A stretch of 61,631 bases of DNA from an uncultured Proteiniphilum sp. (GTDB lineage: Bacteria > Bacteroidota > Bacteroidia > Bacteroidales > Dysgonomonadaceae). Numbering within the stretch: the first letter of the stretch is position 1; every line of letters starts with the position of its first letter. This document shows, piece by piece, positions 26,812 to 35,174 of this stretch. The notes under the pieces are model-generated. The model ran no database searches, had not been told where the DNA came from, and saw only the letters and a list, made by a program, of their open reading frames with translations. Location of the stretch: contig NZ_CALNAT010000016.1 of assembly GCF_937873925.1 (NCBI RefSeq), positions 1 through 61,631 of the forward strand. Direction: 5' to 3'. Position numbers and translations under genes: made by a program.

Positions 26812-26862
26812 GTTAAGCCAGACGAGCAGAAGACAAGCTTGCTTGTAGCATGCCGTGGCGAG
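26812..26862 (-). repeat. 51-bp inverted repeat, right copy
   Basis: This is the partner of 25424-25474 in inverted orientation; the two enclose the isomerase gene and the Gfo/Idh pseudogene (about 1.3 kb). The copy ends 40 bases before the next gene start. It could be a dispersed intergenic repeat, the end of a lost mobile element, or a site of inversion by homologous exchange. Confidence 0.8.
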
Positions 26863-26902
26863 CAAATATCTAACTTTAGTGAAAATAAATAGTTTTAATC
26901 GT

Positions 26903-28267
26903 ATGAAAAGGAGAAAATTTTTAACAAACTCAGCTGTGTTGGGCACTGCCATTCCTTTGGGTGTGGCAACTCCGGCTATTTTTACATCATGTTCGGATAA
27001 CGCAAAAAAAGCTTCGGACAAAACCTACTCTGCAGAGGAATTAGGAATGTTTTCATTCGTGGATATTGCACCGGATGGAAAACCATTGAAGGCGGCCCTT
27101 GTAGGCTGTGGTGACAGAGGAACCGGGGCTGCCGGCCAATTTCTGGAATCAGGGCCAAATGTCTCAATCGTTGCTTTAGCCGATGTATTTCCCGACAGGA
27201 TGGATAGCTGCCGCAAAGTTCTTTCGGAAAAGTTTGACAATAAAGTGGAGGACAACAATTGCTTTATAGGGTTCGATGCGTACCGGAAAATCATGGAAAT
27301 GCCGGATATCGATGTGGTATTGTTGTGTACTCCCACCCATTTCAGACCCGAGCATTTCAAAGCAGCCATAGAGGCGGGAAAACACGTGTTTATGGAAAAA
27401 CCTTGTGCCGTTGACCCGACGGGGATCCGTACGGTGATATCGACATCGAGAGTAGCCACATCGAAAGGATTGACCGTTGTGACCGGTAATCAAAGAAGGC
27501 ATCGCCGCGATTACTGGGAAGCGTATGTCCAGATAAAAAACGGAATCATCGGTGAGATCGTATCTACCACTTCTCACTGGAATCAGGGAGCATGGTGGAA
27601 CAGACGTCATCGTCCCGAATGGAGCGATATGGAATATTGCCTTCGTAACTGGTTTAACATAAAATGGTTGAGCGGTGATCATATTCTCGACCAGGGTATT
27701 CACAATATTGATATTGTAACCTGGTTCATGGGAGAGCAGCCGGTAAGAGCCGTCGGTTTCGGTGGATCCGCCCGTCGGTTGACAGGTGATATTTTCGACT
27801 TTTTCAGTGTGGACTATTACTATAATAACCATAAGCGTATGCTGCACACTGCACGTCAGATTGACGGTTGCGACGGCAACGTATCCGAGCAGATCTTAGG
27901 AACAAAAGGAATTGCGCAATTGAACGATCGCGGAGAAATAAAGCTCCTGGACTGGGACGGAAACCTGTTGTGGGAATATGACTATAATAGTAAACCCGTA
28001 AAAAATCCGTATGTTCAGGAGCATGTACACCTGGTGGAATCTATTCGATTAAACAAAAAAATCAACCAGGCGGAAGACCTGGCATATTCTACCCAGATTG
28101 CCATTATGGGACGGGAAGCCGCTTACACGGGACAAGCCATTACCTGGGACGAAATTATGGCATCGAATCTTCGATATGGCCCTGAAACTTATGCAATGGG
28201 ACCGTTACCGGATTACCACGAAAGAGTAGTTCCTATTCCGGGAAAAGATCCGTCAAGCCCGATGTAA
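26903..28267 (+). CDS. Gfo/Idh/MocA oxidoreductase, Tat-exported (first of two)
   Basis: About 454 residues from ATG 26903 (AATCGT-ATG-AAA context). An upstream GTG at 26855 lies inside the inverted repeat and adds a hydrophilic leader, so it is rejected. Seen: twin-arginine motif RRKFLTNS with a hydrophobic stretch ending FTSC, so Tat export, perhaps as a lipoprotein. The NAD(P) fold shows AALVGCGDRGTGAAGQF and DVFPDR, then VLLCTPTHFRPEH and the EKP motif in GKHVFMEKPCAVDP. The substrate domain has WNQGAWW and DHILDQGIHNIDIVTWFMGEQP, with the usual catalytic-region His/Asp. Role inferred: periplasmic oxidation or reduction of a sugar or glycoside with a tightly bound cofactor, as in Tat-exported members. 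Confidence 0.88.
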   Translation: MKRRKFLTNSAVLGTAIPLGVATPAIFTSCSDNAKKASDKTYSAEELGMFSFVDIAPDGKPLKAALVGCGDRGTGAAGQFLESGPNVSIVALADVFPDRMDSCRKVLSEKFDNKVEDNNCFIGFDAYRKIMEMPDIDVVLLCTPTHFRPEHFKAAIEAGKHVFMEKPCAVDPTGIRTVISTSRVATSKGLTVVTGNQRRHRRDYWEAYVQIKNGIIGEIVSTTSHWNQGAWWNRRHRPEWSDMEYCLRNWFNIKWLSGDHILDQGIHNIDIVTWFMGEQPVRAVGFGGSARRLTGDIFDFFSVDYYYNNHKRMLHTARQIDGCDGNVSEQILGTKGIAQLNDRGEIKLLDWDGNLLWEYDYNSKPVKNPYVQEHVHLVESIRLNKKINQAEDLAYSTQIAIMGREAAYTGQAITWDEIMASNLRYGPETYAMGPLPDYHERVVPIPGKDPSSPM

Positions 28268-28333
28268 TCTTATTTCTGTGAGATTGCAGGTCATATTATT
28301 TCTATAACACCAAACTTTTTCATATACAATCAT

Positions 28334-29683
28334 ATGCAAAATCAACAAAAAAAAGTAACGAGAAGAGAATTCCTGGGTCTATCCGCATTGGGATTAACAA
28401 GTCTGACGATACTGCCGAGTTGGACAATGAATGGGATTAGAATAGCTCCGAGCGACAGGGTAGTTTTGGGTTTTATCGGTTTGGGAAGACAAGGTATAGG
28501 GGACTTCCACGCCTTTACCCACTGCCCCGGAGTACAGGTGGCTGCTGGCTGTGATGTGGATTCCATCAAAAACGACCGCTTCAAAAGGGCTGTAACCTCC
28601 TGGCAAAAATCAAAAGGTATGCCCGAAAGATGTGATTCATACGATTTCTATGAGCAACTCCTTGAACGTAAAGACATCGATGCTATCGAGATAGCTACTC
28701 CCGACCATTGGCACGCGTTGAATGTGATTCACTCTTGTCAGGCAGGCAAAGATGTGTATTGTCAAAAACCATTGTCGTACAATATTTCCGAAAGTCTGGC
28801 TGTAGTAAAAGCAGTTCGTCACAATAACCGCATTTTGCAGGTAGGTAGCCAGCAACGTTCGGACAAAGAGTTTCAAACAGCTATTTCTATGGTGAGAAAC
28901 GGAAGCCTGGGATATGTGAAAGAAGTGCACGTTAGAGTGGGTGAACCACCCGCGCCGTTCAACCTGCCGGAAGAACCCGTACCGTCTAACCTGAACTTTA
29001 ACCAGTGGCTTGGCCCGTTAAACTTTCCTGTTGTACATTACAACCACAAAATGTGTCCGCCTATCGCTTATCCCGAACTGAAAGAGACAGGCGATTGGGC
29101 CGTATGGCGTTATTACAGGGAAACCGGAAATGGATTTATCGGCGATTGGGGCGCTCACCATTTCGATATTACACAGGCCGCGTTAGGTATGGACGGATTG
29201 ACTCCTGTCGAGTATATACCTGCAGGATATAACGGAACAAAATATGCTACAATGAAATATGCCAACGGACAGGTGATAACCGAACAACCTTTCCGTGAAG
29301 ACAAACCGGACGATAAAGGTATCAACTTCATCGGAGATAAAGCGTGGTTGAAAGTAGCAAGAGGGTATATTGAATGTTCCGATCCGAATCTTTTACAAAG
29401 ATCGGAGCAAACTTTCGCTGCCGGAGAATACGAAATGAGTGCTTCGCATATGCAGAACTTTATCGATAGCGTGAGATCCAGAAAAGAACCTATTGCACCT
29501 GTTGAAGCAGGCGCTTCCACGAATATTCTTTTCTGCAATGTGAATATCGCACACGAACTCGGACGCCCTGTGAAATGGGATCCGGTAACCAAACGATATT
29601 TTGACGATAAAGAGGCAGAAGCGCATCGTTTGTATTACTACCAATATAGAAATCCTTATAAATTACCCTATCGGGATAAATAA
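28334..29683 (+). CDS. Gfo/Idh/MocA oxidoreductase, Tat-exported (second of two)
   Basis: A 449-residue protein with a clear Tat signal: TRREFLGLSALGLTSLTILPSW. The NAD(P)-binding part is VVLGFIGLGRQGIGDFHAF, then AAGCDVD, AIEIATPDHWHALN and the EKP-equivalent GKDVYCQKPLSYN, where Gln replaces the first Glu, as is common in this exported subfamily. The substrate domain contains WAVWRYYRETGNGFIGDWGAHHFDITQAALGMD with the conserved GDWGxHxxD pattern. It follows the previous oxidoreductase by 66 bases and precedes the ThuA-like gene by 10. Two non-identical exported oxidoreductases in a row suggest successive or heterodimeric redox steps on a sugar in the periplasm. Confidence 0.9.
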   Translation: MQNQQKKVTRREFLGLSALGLTSLTILPSWTMNGIRIAPSDRVVLGFIGLGRQGIGDFHAFTHCPGVQVAAGCDVDSIKNDRFKRAVTSWQKSKGMPERCDSYDFYEQLLERKDIDAIEIATPDHWHALNVIHSCQAGKDVYCQKPLSYNISESLAVVKAVRHNNRILQVGSQQRSDKEFQTAISMVRNGSLGYVKEVHVRVGEPPAPFNLPEEPVPSNLNFNQWLGPLNFPVVHYNHKMCPPIAYPELKETGDWAVWRYYRETGNGFIGDWGAHHFDITQAALGMDGLTPVEYIPAGYNGTKYATMKYANGQVITEQPFREDKPDDKGINFIGDKAWLKVARGYIECSDPNLLQRSEQTFAAGEYEMSASHMQNFIDSVRSRKEPIAPVEAGASTNILFCNVNIAHELGRPVKWDPVTKRYFDDKEAEAHRLYYYQYRNPYKLPYRDK

Positions 29684-29693
29684 TTTTAATCGT

Positions 29694-30488
29694 ATGAAGT
29701 TTTACAAAAAAACAGTAGTTACTCTTATAGGAGTAATATTTTGCACAACCCATATTATGGCAACCGATAACCTGAAAATAAACAAAAACGCGTTGCAAGG
29801 CAAAAAAGTGTTGTACATTTACGGCGGCTGGGAAGGCCACGAACCTGAAAAGTGCCGGGATATATTCGTACCCTGGTTAAAATCGGAAGGGGCGGAGGTT
29901 TTCGTATGCGATAAACTTACCTGCTACGATGATTCCCTATTGATGGCAAATGTAGATTTGATTGTACAGCATTATACAATGGGTGAACTTTCCGGATTAC
30001 AGGAAAAGGCATTGTGTAACGCCGTTAAGCGGGGAGCAGGATTGGCAGGCTGGCACGGGGGAATGGGCGATTCGTTCCGAAACAATACCGAGTTTCAATA
30101 TATGGTCGGCGGCCAATGGGTCTCTCATCCGGGAAATATTATTTCCTATACGGTGAATATTACCGACAAAAACGATCCTGTTACCGGAGGGTTAAAAGAT
30201 TTTGATATGAAATCGGAGCAATACTATATGCACATCGACCCGAATATAAAAGTACTGGCAACGACGACTTTCTCGGGAGAGCATGACTTTTGGATTGAAG
30301 GCGCCGTGATGCCTGTGGTATGGAAAAAACAGTACGGAAAAGGGCGGGTCTTCTACTCTTCATTGGGACACGTTGCAAGTGATTTTGAGGTGCCCGAAGC
30401 ACTTGAAATTATGAAACGCGGTATTAAGTGGGCGGCGGAAAGTCTGGAAAAAGGACCGGAAAAATGGCTTTCGCCGATTTATAAATAA
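29694..30488 (+). CDS. ThuA-like (trehalose-utilization type) exported protein
   Basis: From ATG 29694 (AATCGT-ATG context) the protein has 264 residues; an upstream in-frame ATG at 29601 lies inside the previous gene and is not used. Seen: signal peptide (KKTVVTLIGVIFCTTHIMA), then the class I glutamine-amidotransferase-like ThuA fold: VLYIYGGWEGHEPEKC, NVDLIVQHYTMGELS, GAGLAGWHGGMGDSFRNN (the WHGG turn in place of a catalytic cysteine), HPGNIISYTVNI, FWIEGAVMPVVWKKQYGKGRVFYSSLGH. ThuA proteins co-occur with Gfo/Idh oxidoreductases and 3-keto-glycoside hydrolases, but their reaction is not settled. It ends the cassette and is followed by a strong terminator. Confidence 0.85.
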   Translation: MKFYKKTVVTLIGVIFCTTHIMATDNLKINKNALQGKKVLYIYGGWEGHEPEKCRDIFVPWLKSEGAEVFVCDKLTCYDDSLLMANVDLIVQHYTMGELSGLQEKALCNAVKRGAGLAGWHGGMGDSFRNNTEFQYMVGGQWVSHPGNIISYTVNITDKNDPVTGGLKDFDMKSEQYYMHIDPNIKVLATTTFSGEHDFWIEGAVMPVVWKKQYGKGRVFYSSLGHVASDFEVPEALEIMKRGIKWAAESLEKGPEKWLSPIYK

Positions 30489-30512
30489 AATCTTATAAAA
30501 GGGATATTTTTT

Positions 30513-30549
30513 ACATTACTGTTTGTACAATCAGGCAGTAATGTTTTTT
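30513..30549 (+). terminator. Intrinsic terminator after the ThuA-like gene
   Basis: ACATTACTG (30513-30521) pairs perfectly with CAGTAATGT (30536-30544), and the stem runs into six T bases. This marks the 3' end of the isomerase/oxidoreductase/ThuA transcript. Confidence 0.8.
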
Positions 30550-30864
30550 GTAGATCGAGGGGGATCAGGTTCGTTCTCGAAAGGCATTCATTTAACAGAA
30601 GAATTTGTATTATAATAAAAGGCAGCATATCAGGAAAGTTTGAATAAAGACGAAAATAAAGAACTTGCCCGGATCGCGTCAATGACGGCTCCAATCAGGT
30701 TCACGGTATGTTCGGAAGATAATAAGGCCAGTGTTATACAAAAGTGAGTATAACTGTTTCGGATAAAAAAGAATAACCCACTCAAATCGAATAGCTTTCC
30801 TTTCACCATTCATAGTAAGACATAAAATAACTAAATTTTGGAGGTTTCTTAATGTTTAATTAAG
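30550..30864. other. Intergenic stretch before the beta-helix gene
   Basis: No gene is supported. A 42-codon open frame (30619-30747) reads somewhat protein-like (ELARIASMTAPIRFTVCSED) but has no match I know and no start with context. It may be a decayed gene tail or chance. Confidence 0.4.
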
Positions 30865-30894
30865 TTGTCTGTTAAGCATGGTGCGCGATATTTG
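30865..30894 (+). promoter_or_regulatory. Promoter of the tandem beta-helix gene
   Basis: TTG at 30865-30867, a 19-base spacer, then GATATTTG (30887-30894), which matches TAnnTTTG except for the first base. The predicted transcript would start near 30901, giving a leader of about 20 bases. Confidence 0.45.
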
Positions 30895-30920
30895 TTCACT
30901 AAAAAAATAAAATATCTCGT

Positions 30921-33746
30921 ATGAATAAAAAACTAAATCTATTCGGCATTCTGGTTCTTCTTTCTTTTGCAAGTTGTTTACAAGCTCAAAAAGAGATAAA
31001 AGAGGCTATTACAACCATTTATCCTACAAAAGACCGGGTTATATCCGACTTCGTAGTAACCGATCCGAAGTTTGGGGCGAAAGCCGAACCGGGTTTTGAC
31101 AACAGGGCTGCTTTTCAGGCTGCAATTGATGCCGCACACAATAACGATGGCGGCGTAGTATATATACCTGCGGGAAATTATGAATTCCGCAGTACCCAAA
31201 CTGGTACCATAAGTGTTAGAGTGCGCGAGGGAAGTGCAGAAGCGAACAAAAATTATCATTACGAATATGTTTTACAACTTCCTCAGGGTGTGCAACTCCG
31301 TGGCGATTGGGCAGACCCTGAATTACACGACGGAAAAGTTCTCGGAACAATTCTCGAAGTACATGTCGGTAAAGATTCTCCCAACCATAACGGAACCGTT
31401 GAAAGTTGGTGGAATGACCCGCAGGCTGATAACATGCTTCATACGACCTATACCAGCATAGCCGACAGATTTATAGATATGAGGGAAGGAACAGGTGTAA
31501 CCAACCTCTCAATCTGGTATCCCGAACAAGATATGAAGGACATAAAACCGTACCCGTGGTCGCTATATCAGGCAGCAGGCAACAGTGCGACAGTTGAAAA
31601 TGTAACGCTTGTAAACGCCTACAACGGGTTCTATTCCGCACCGAGCGAGTTGCATTATGTCTTGAACAGTTATGTAACAGCTCTCAATACGGGACTTGAA
31701 ATACACGTATGTACCGACATCGGACGTATCGAAAACGTAAGAATCGACCCGAAATATTGGGCAAATTCAGGACTTCCCGGCTCCCCTTCGCTGGGGGAAG
31801 TTTCCGCATATACGAAAGCCAACGGCACAGGGTTTCAGATACATCGTTCCGACTGGGAATATGTATCTTATCTGTATATCTCCGGATATAAAACAGGTAT
31901 GTGGATAGGCAGAGAACCCGGTTTTACCGATGCGCCGAACGCACAATTTTACAAAATTCATATCGAAAATTGTGGTGTTGGTTTATATGTTCAGGATGTC
32001 AATCCATACGGATTGCTTTTCTCCAGCTCTACATTCGGTGCCAATGAAGACGGTCTTGCCGTGTATTTCTACAACTATTTCAGCTCATCCGTGCAATTCA
32101 ACGGTGTAGATTTCCATGGCCCTGTTGTCAGTGACGGAAGTGACGGCGTTATATCTTTTGAAAACTGTACGTTCGACAGACACAAAGACTACGCGCTTAA
32201 AATAAACAGTGGTAACGCATTGCTCACCCAGAGTGAATTCAGGCAGCCTGATGGTCATGTGTATCTGAACACGGACGTGAACTCTCTGAAGTCGATGAAT
32301 TCCGGCTATAATCGTGCATTGAAAGTTGAAAATAATAGCAGACATGCTCAAATTGAAGTTCTTGTCGATGATACATACCTTTTTGATCCGATCCCGAAAG
32401 ATATAAAAACAGATATTGCGGTACACCCAAAGCCAAAATCGAACAAGGTTTTGAGAATCGATTTACCGAGAGCCACCGGTTTTAATAACAACGAACCGAC
32501 AACAGACGTATCAGCCGAATTGCAAGCTGCACTTAATACGGTAAAAGCTGCCGGCGGCGGTACGGTCTATATGCCGGGCGGAAGATATCTGGTGGATAAC
32601 CCTGTCACCGTTCCTTCGGGAGTCGAACTGAGAGGAACCTGGGATGTGCAACACCATACCCAAAGTGGAGGTACGGCCCTATTTACAAATTACGCGGGCG
32701 GTGCCGCCGGAGAAAACGGGGTTTCGCTCATACAGCTTGAAGCAAATGCGGGTATCAGAGGATTTAAAATCGTACAGCTTAATATAGCAACCGGTGAGTT
32801 TAGTGCTGTCAATCCGAGAAAAACCCCGTTCCTGATACAAGGGCAGGGTAAAAATGTGTACATTGTTAATATAACGGTCTCTGCCGGCGACAAAGGAATA
32901 GACCTCGCGTCATATAATACCGGTGGCCACTATGTCGATTATTTTGCAGGTGTACTCGCGAGAGCAGGTATTTGGGTCGGCGGGGGCGCCGAGGGCGGAT
33001 TTATCAGAAATATACAATTCAATCCGCATTACGGAACAAGACACCCGCACGAAGGGCAAGGATATCCAAGAGTAGCTTTAGGTAGATTCGTGCAGGCAAA
33101 TTGCAGCGCGTTACAATTTGCCGATGTTAAAAACCAGACGATCTTCAACAATTTCGTTTACGGATCAGTATATGGCATCCATTTCCTGAAAGATGCGATA
33201 ACGGGCAACGATCCGGGAGAAATGACGGTCATCGGTCACGGTTCAGACGGTTGTACGTATGCTTTATTCGTGGAAGATGCGGACGAAAACACCAAAATCG
33301 TTGCGATTAACTCCGAACTGGTGAATACACGAATCCAGGGGCAACCTGTCAGATCATACGTTCTTATGGGAGATGAAGTAAACACCGACAAAGTTCACCC
33401 TGACGCACAACTTATCCTGTACAATAGCGCGTTTTGGGGTAGTCCTACCGTAGGCGCTATCATCAATAACGGTACAGTGCGTTTCCAACAGGCAAATTTC
33501 CAACGTACAGGCACTCCCTGTATAGATGTCAGAGGCGGAAAAACGCATATATATTCTTCCTATCTCGCACAAAGAATGACAGGGGATATTACCGGAAATA
33601 ATGTGTATGGACGACTACACGCCACAGGAACTTCAATAGAACTCACTAACAACTATTATGACTCGGGGTTGAGAAACAATAGTGAGAACCCGAATGGTAT
33701 TTTCGGATCTGATGTTGTTCCGATGCAGAGAAGGAATAATAATTGA
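30921..33746 (+). CDS. Tandem right-handed beta-helix protein (two Pectate_lyase_3-like domains, GH55-like layout)
   Basis: A 941-residue exported protein; the signal region contains FASC, so a lipoprotein is possible, though LQAQ could also be a signal peptidase I site. Seen: two copies of the Pectate_lyase_3 opening. The first is FGAKAEPGFDNRAAFQAAI...GGVVYIPAGNYEF (about 50-95). The second is TDVSAELQAALNTVKAAGGGTVYMPGGRYLV (about 530-560) with GVELRGTW. Each is followed by beta-helix coils (GVTNLSIWY, ISGYKTGMWIG; GIRGFKIVQL, YGIHFLKDA). Two such helices in one chain is the architecture of GH55 exo-beta-1,3-glucanases, but I cannot place the catalytic glutamate, so this is a structural comparison, not a family assignment. 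Its own promoter and terminator make it a single-gene unit. Confidence 0.75.
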   Translation: MNKKLNLFGILVLLSFASCLQAQKEIKEAITTIYPTKDRVISDFVVTDPKFGAKAEPGFDNRAAFQAAIDAAHNNDGGVVYIPAGNYEFRSTQTGTISVRVREGSAEANKNYHYEYVLQLPQGVQLRGDWADPELHDGKVLGTILEVHVGKDSPNHNGTVESWWNDPQADNMLHTTYTSIADRFIDMREGTGVTNLSIWYPEQDMKDIKPYPWSLYQAAGNSATVENVTLVNAYNGFYSAPSELHYVLNSYVTALNTGLEIHVCTDIGRIENVRIDPKYWANSGLPGSPSLGEVSAYTKANGTGFQIHRSDWEYVSYLYISGYKTGMWIGREPGFTDAPNAQFYKIHIENCGVGLYVQDVNPYGLLFSSSTFGANEDGLAVYFYNYFSSSVQFNGVDFHGPVVSDGSDGVISFENCTFDRHKDYALKINSGNALLTQSEFRQPDGHVYLNTDVNSLKSMNSGYNRALKVENNSRHAQIEVLVDDTYLFDPIPKDIKTDIAVHPKPKSNKVLRIDLPRATGFNNNEPTTDVSAELQAALNTVKAAGGGTVYMPGGRYLVDNPVTVPSGVELRGTWDVQHHTQSGGTALFTNYAGGAAGENGVSLIQLEANAGIRGFKIVQLNIATGEFSAVNPRKTPFLIQGQGKNVYIVNITVSAGDKGIDLASYNTGGHYVDYFAGVLARAGIWVGGGAEGGFIRNIQFNPHYGTRHPHEGQGYPRVALGRFVQANCSALQFADVKNQTIFNNFVYGSVYGIHFLKDAITGNDPGEMTVIGHGSDGCTYALFVEDADENTKIVAINSELVNTRIQGQPVRSYVLMGDEVNTDKVHPDAQLILYNSAFWGSPTVGAIINNGTVRFQQANFQRTGTPCIDVRGGKTHIYSSYLAQRMTGDITGNNVYGRLHATGTSIELTNNYYDSGLRNNSENPNGIFGSDVVPMQRRNNN

Positions 33747-33762
33747 TACAATTATGCAATTG

Positions 33763-33801
33763 AAAAGAGGGGTGTATCCACAGGGTATTCTACCCTCTTT
33801 T
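33763..33801. terminator. Bidirectional-type terminator between convergent genes
   Basis: AAAAGAGGG (33763-33771) pairs perfectly with CCCTCTTTT (33793-33801). With A on one side and T on the other it could end transcription from both the beta-helix gene and the convergent Gfo/Idh gene. Confidence 0.65.
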
Positions 33802-33979
33802 GGTCTGGGCCTCTATTTGAGAACTGATTTAAATATTCAACCCTCAAAGGCTTAATTTCTATTTTGAGACATATTCTTTTCTTTGTATCCCTATCTGAGG
33901 CTGCAATCAAATATCAATTTTCGCAAACGAATAAGTGACTTTCCAGACAACCCTTTTTATTTTTCAGAAAACAGAAAAA

Positions 33980-35086
33980 CTACTTTTTGAACTGAATGGT
34001 TCTTCCCTCTGCGGCACTTTGTTTTGCCGCGTCTAATATTCTCACGACAATCAAATTATTTTCCAACGAGGAAAGGTCTGTGACTTCCACTTTGAAATTC
34101 CCTCTGATCACATTCGCAAAATAGTTGAACGGCTCTTTTGCTGCCGAAGGGAATTCGGTTACTTTTATTTCCTGTTTAGGTACGGAACGAGTTAAACGAT
34201 ACTCCAGATCGCGCTGATTGTGTGCCGTTACATACCCTTCTTTCCCGTAAATAGAGAGGTCTTTCCTGTCAACGGGCCAATTCCACGATCCTTGAATGAT
34301 TGCTTGCGTATGCGGATAAGTCAGGATAATGGTTGCCTGGTCATCTACTTTGGGATAAACCTCTGGTTTGATCGTCTGTAGCACGGCCGTAACAGTTTCA
34401 GGTTCCTCGTTCTGCATGATCCAGGTCATTAAGTTAGCCCCATAGCAGCCAAAATCGATCACTGCCCCGCCTCCATTCAAAACAGGATCGGTGAGCCAGG
34501 CCAGGAATTCGGGAGAACAGCCGATCTCCACAGGCCCTTTGTGCCCGTCGTTGATAGCAACTTTGTTAATAGCTCCGATCTCCTGATTTACGACAGCCAT
34601 TTCGAAAGCCTTGTAATGAGTCGGATACCACGTTGTTTCGTAGTTGGTCAAAAGATGGATATTGTTTTCCCGTGCTAATTTTGCCATTTTTCCGGCGTGC
34701 TCCGGACTAACGGCCAACGGTTTCTCCACCATTACATGAATCCCTCTCGGCGCACAGATCTCTACGGTGCTCAAATGGCCGTAAATCGAATTAAAAGCAA
34801 CCACACCTTCCGGTTCAGTTTCTTCGATCATGGTAGCCAGATCATCGTAAACGATACTCATATCGAATCCATATCGATCCGAAAGCGCCTGCGCCCTTTC
34901 TTTATTGGATTCGGCAATACCTACAACCTGAATGTCGGTACGCTCCTTGTGTCTGTTCAAAAGACCGTGGATATGGTCGTGCGACAAACCGTCGACGCCG
35001 ATTCTTACCGGTTTGTCTGATTGCGCGTAGCTGAATGGCAGGCAAAAAGAATAAGCAATACTCAATAGTATAATAAATATCTTCAT
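33980..35086 (-). CDS. Gfo/Idh/MocA oxidoreductase with Sec signal peptide
   Basis: From ATG 35086 the protein has 368 residues, starting with a Sec-type signal peptide (MKIFIILLSIAYSFCLPFSYAQ). An ATG 18 bases upstream (35104) is possible but adds a hydrophilic tail. Seen: VRIGVDGLSHDHIHGLL where the usual GxGxxG is replaced by GVDGLSHDH; VVGIAESNKERAQALSDRYG; GVVAFNSIYGHLS; the EKP motif in GIHVMVEKPLAVSP; and NGGGAVIDFGCYGANLMTWIM in the substrate domain. It uses Sec rather than Tat, unlike the two enzymes at 26.9-29.7 kb, so it must fold and bind cofactor outside the cytoplasm, or use none. The altered nucleotide loop is worth noting. Part of the wider sugar block by position. Confidence 0.85.
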   Translation of the reverse strand: MKIFIILLSIAYSFCLPFSYAQSDKPVRIGVDGLSHDHIHGLLNRHKERTDIQVVGIAESNKERAQALSDRYGFDMSIVYDDLATMIEETEPEGVVAFNSIYGHLSTVEICAPRGIHVMVEKPLAVSPEHAGKMAKLARENNIHLLTNYETTWYPTHYKAFEMAVVNQEIGAINKVAINDGHKGPVEIGCSPEFLAWLTDPVLNGGGAVIDFGCYGANLMTWIMQNEEPETVTAVLQTIKPEVYPKVDDQATIILTYPHTQAIIQGSWNWPVDRKDLSIYGKEGYVTAHNQRDLEYRLTRSVPKQEIKVTEFPSAAKEPFNYFANVIRGNFKVEVTDLSSLENNLIVVRILDAAKQSAAEGRTIQFKK

Positions 35087-35130
35087 AAATGCATTCTCTG
35101 TCATTTATCACACAATAGGGCTGCACAATC

Positions 35131-35150
35131 CCGGTTTTTACTTAAACCGG
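35131..35150 (-). terminator. Hairpin between the S9 peptidase and Gfo/Idh genes
   Basis: CCGGTTT (35131-35137) and AAACCGG (35144-35150) form a perfect 7-bp stem with a 6-base loop. No T-run follows on the minus strand, so the role may be weak termination or mRNA protection. It lies upstream of the Gfo/Idh start on the other side of any S9 read-through start, so its target transcript is uncertain. Confidence 0.35.
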
Positions 35151-35174
35151 TAATAGAGAAAAATATACACATTC

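Noticed and set aside
26855..26902. GTG start lengthening the first Tat Gfo/Idh protein by 16 residues
   Set aside because: It lies inside the 51-bp repeat and would put a hydrophilic leader before the twin-arginine motif. ATG 26903 has the recurring start context.
30619..30747. A 42-codon frame downstream of the ThuA-like terminator
   Set aside because: It has no start with context and no known family; it could be chance. Kept only as a remark on the gap.
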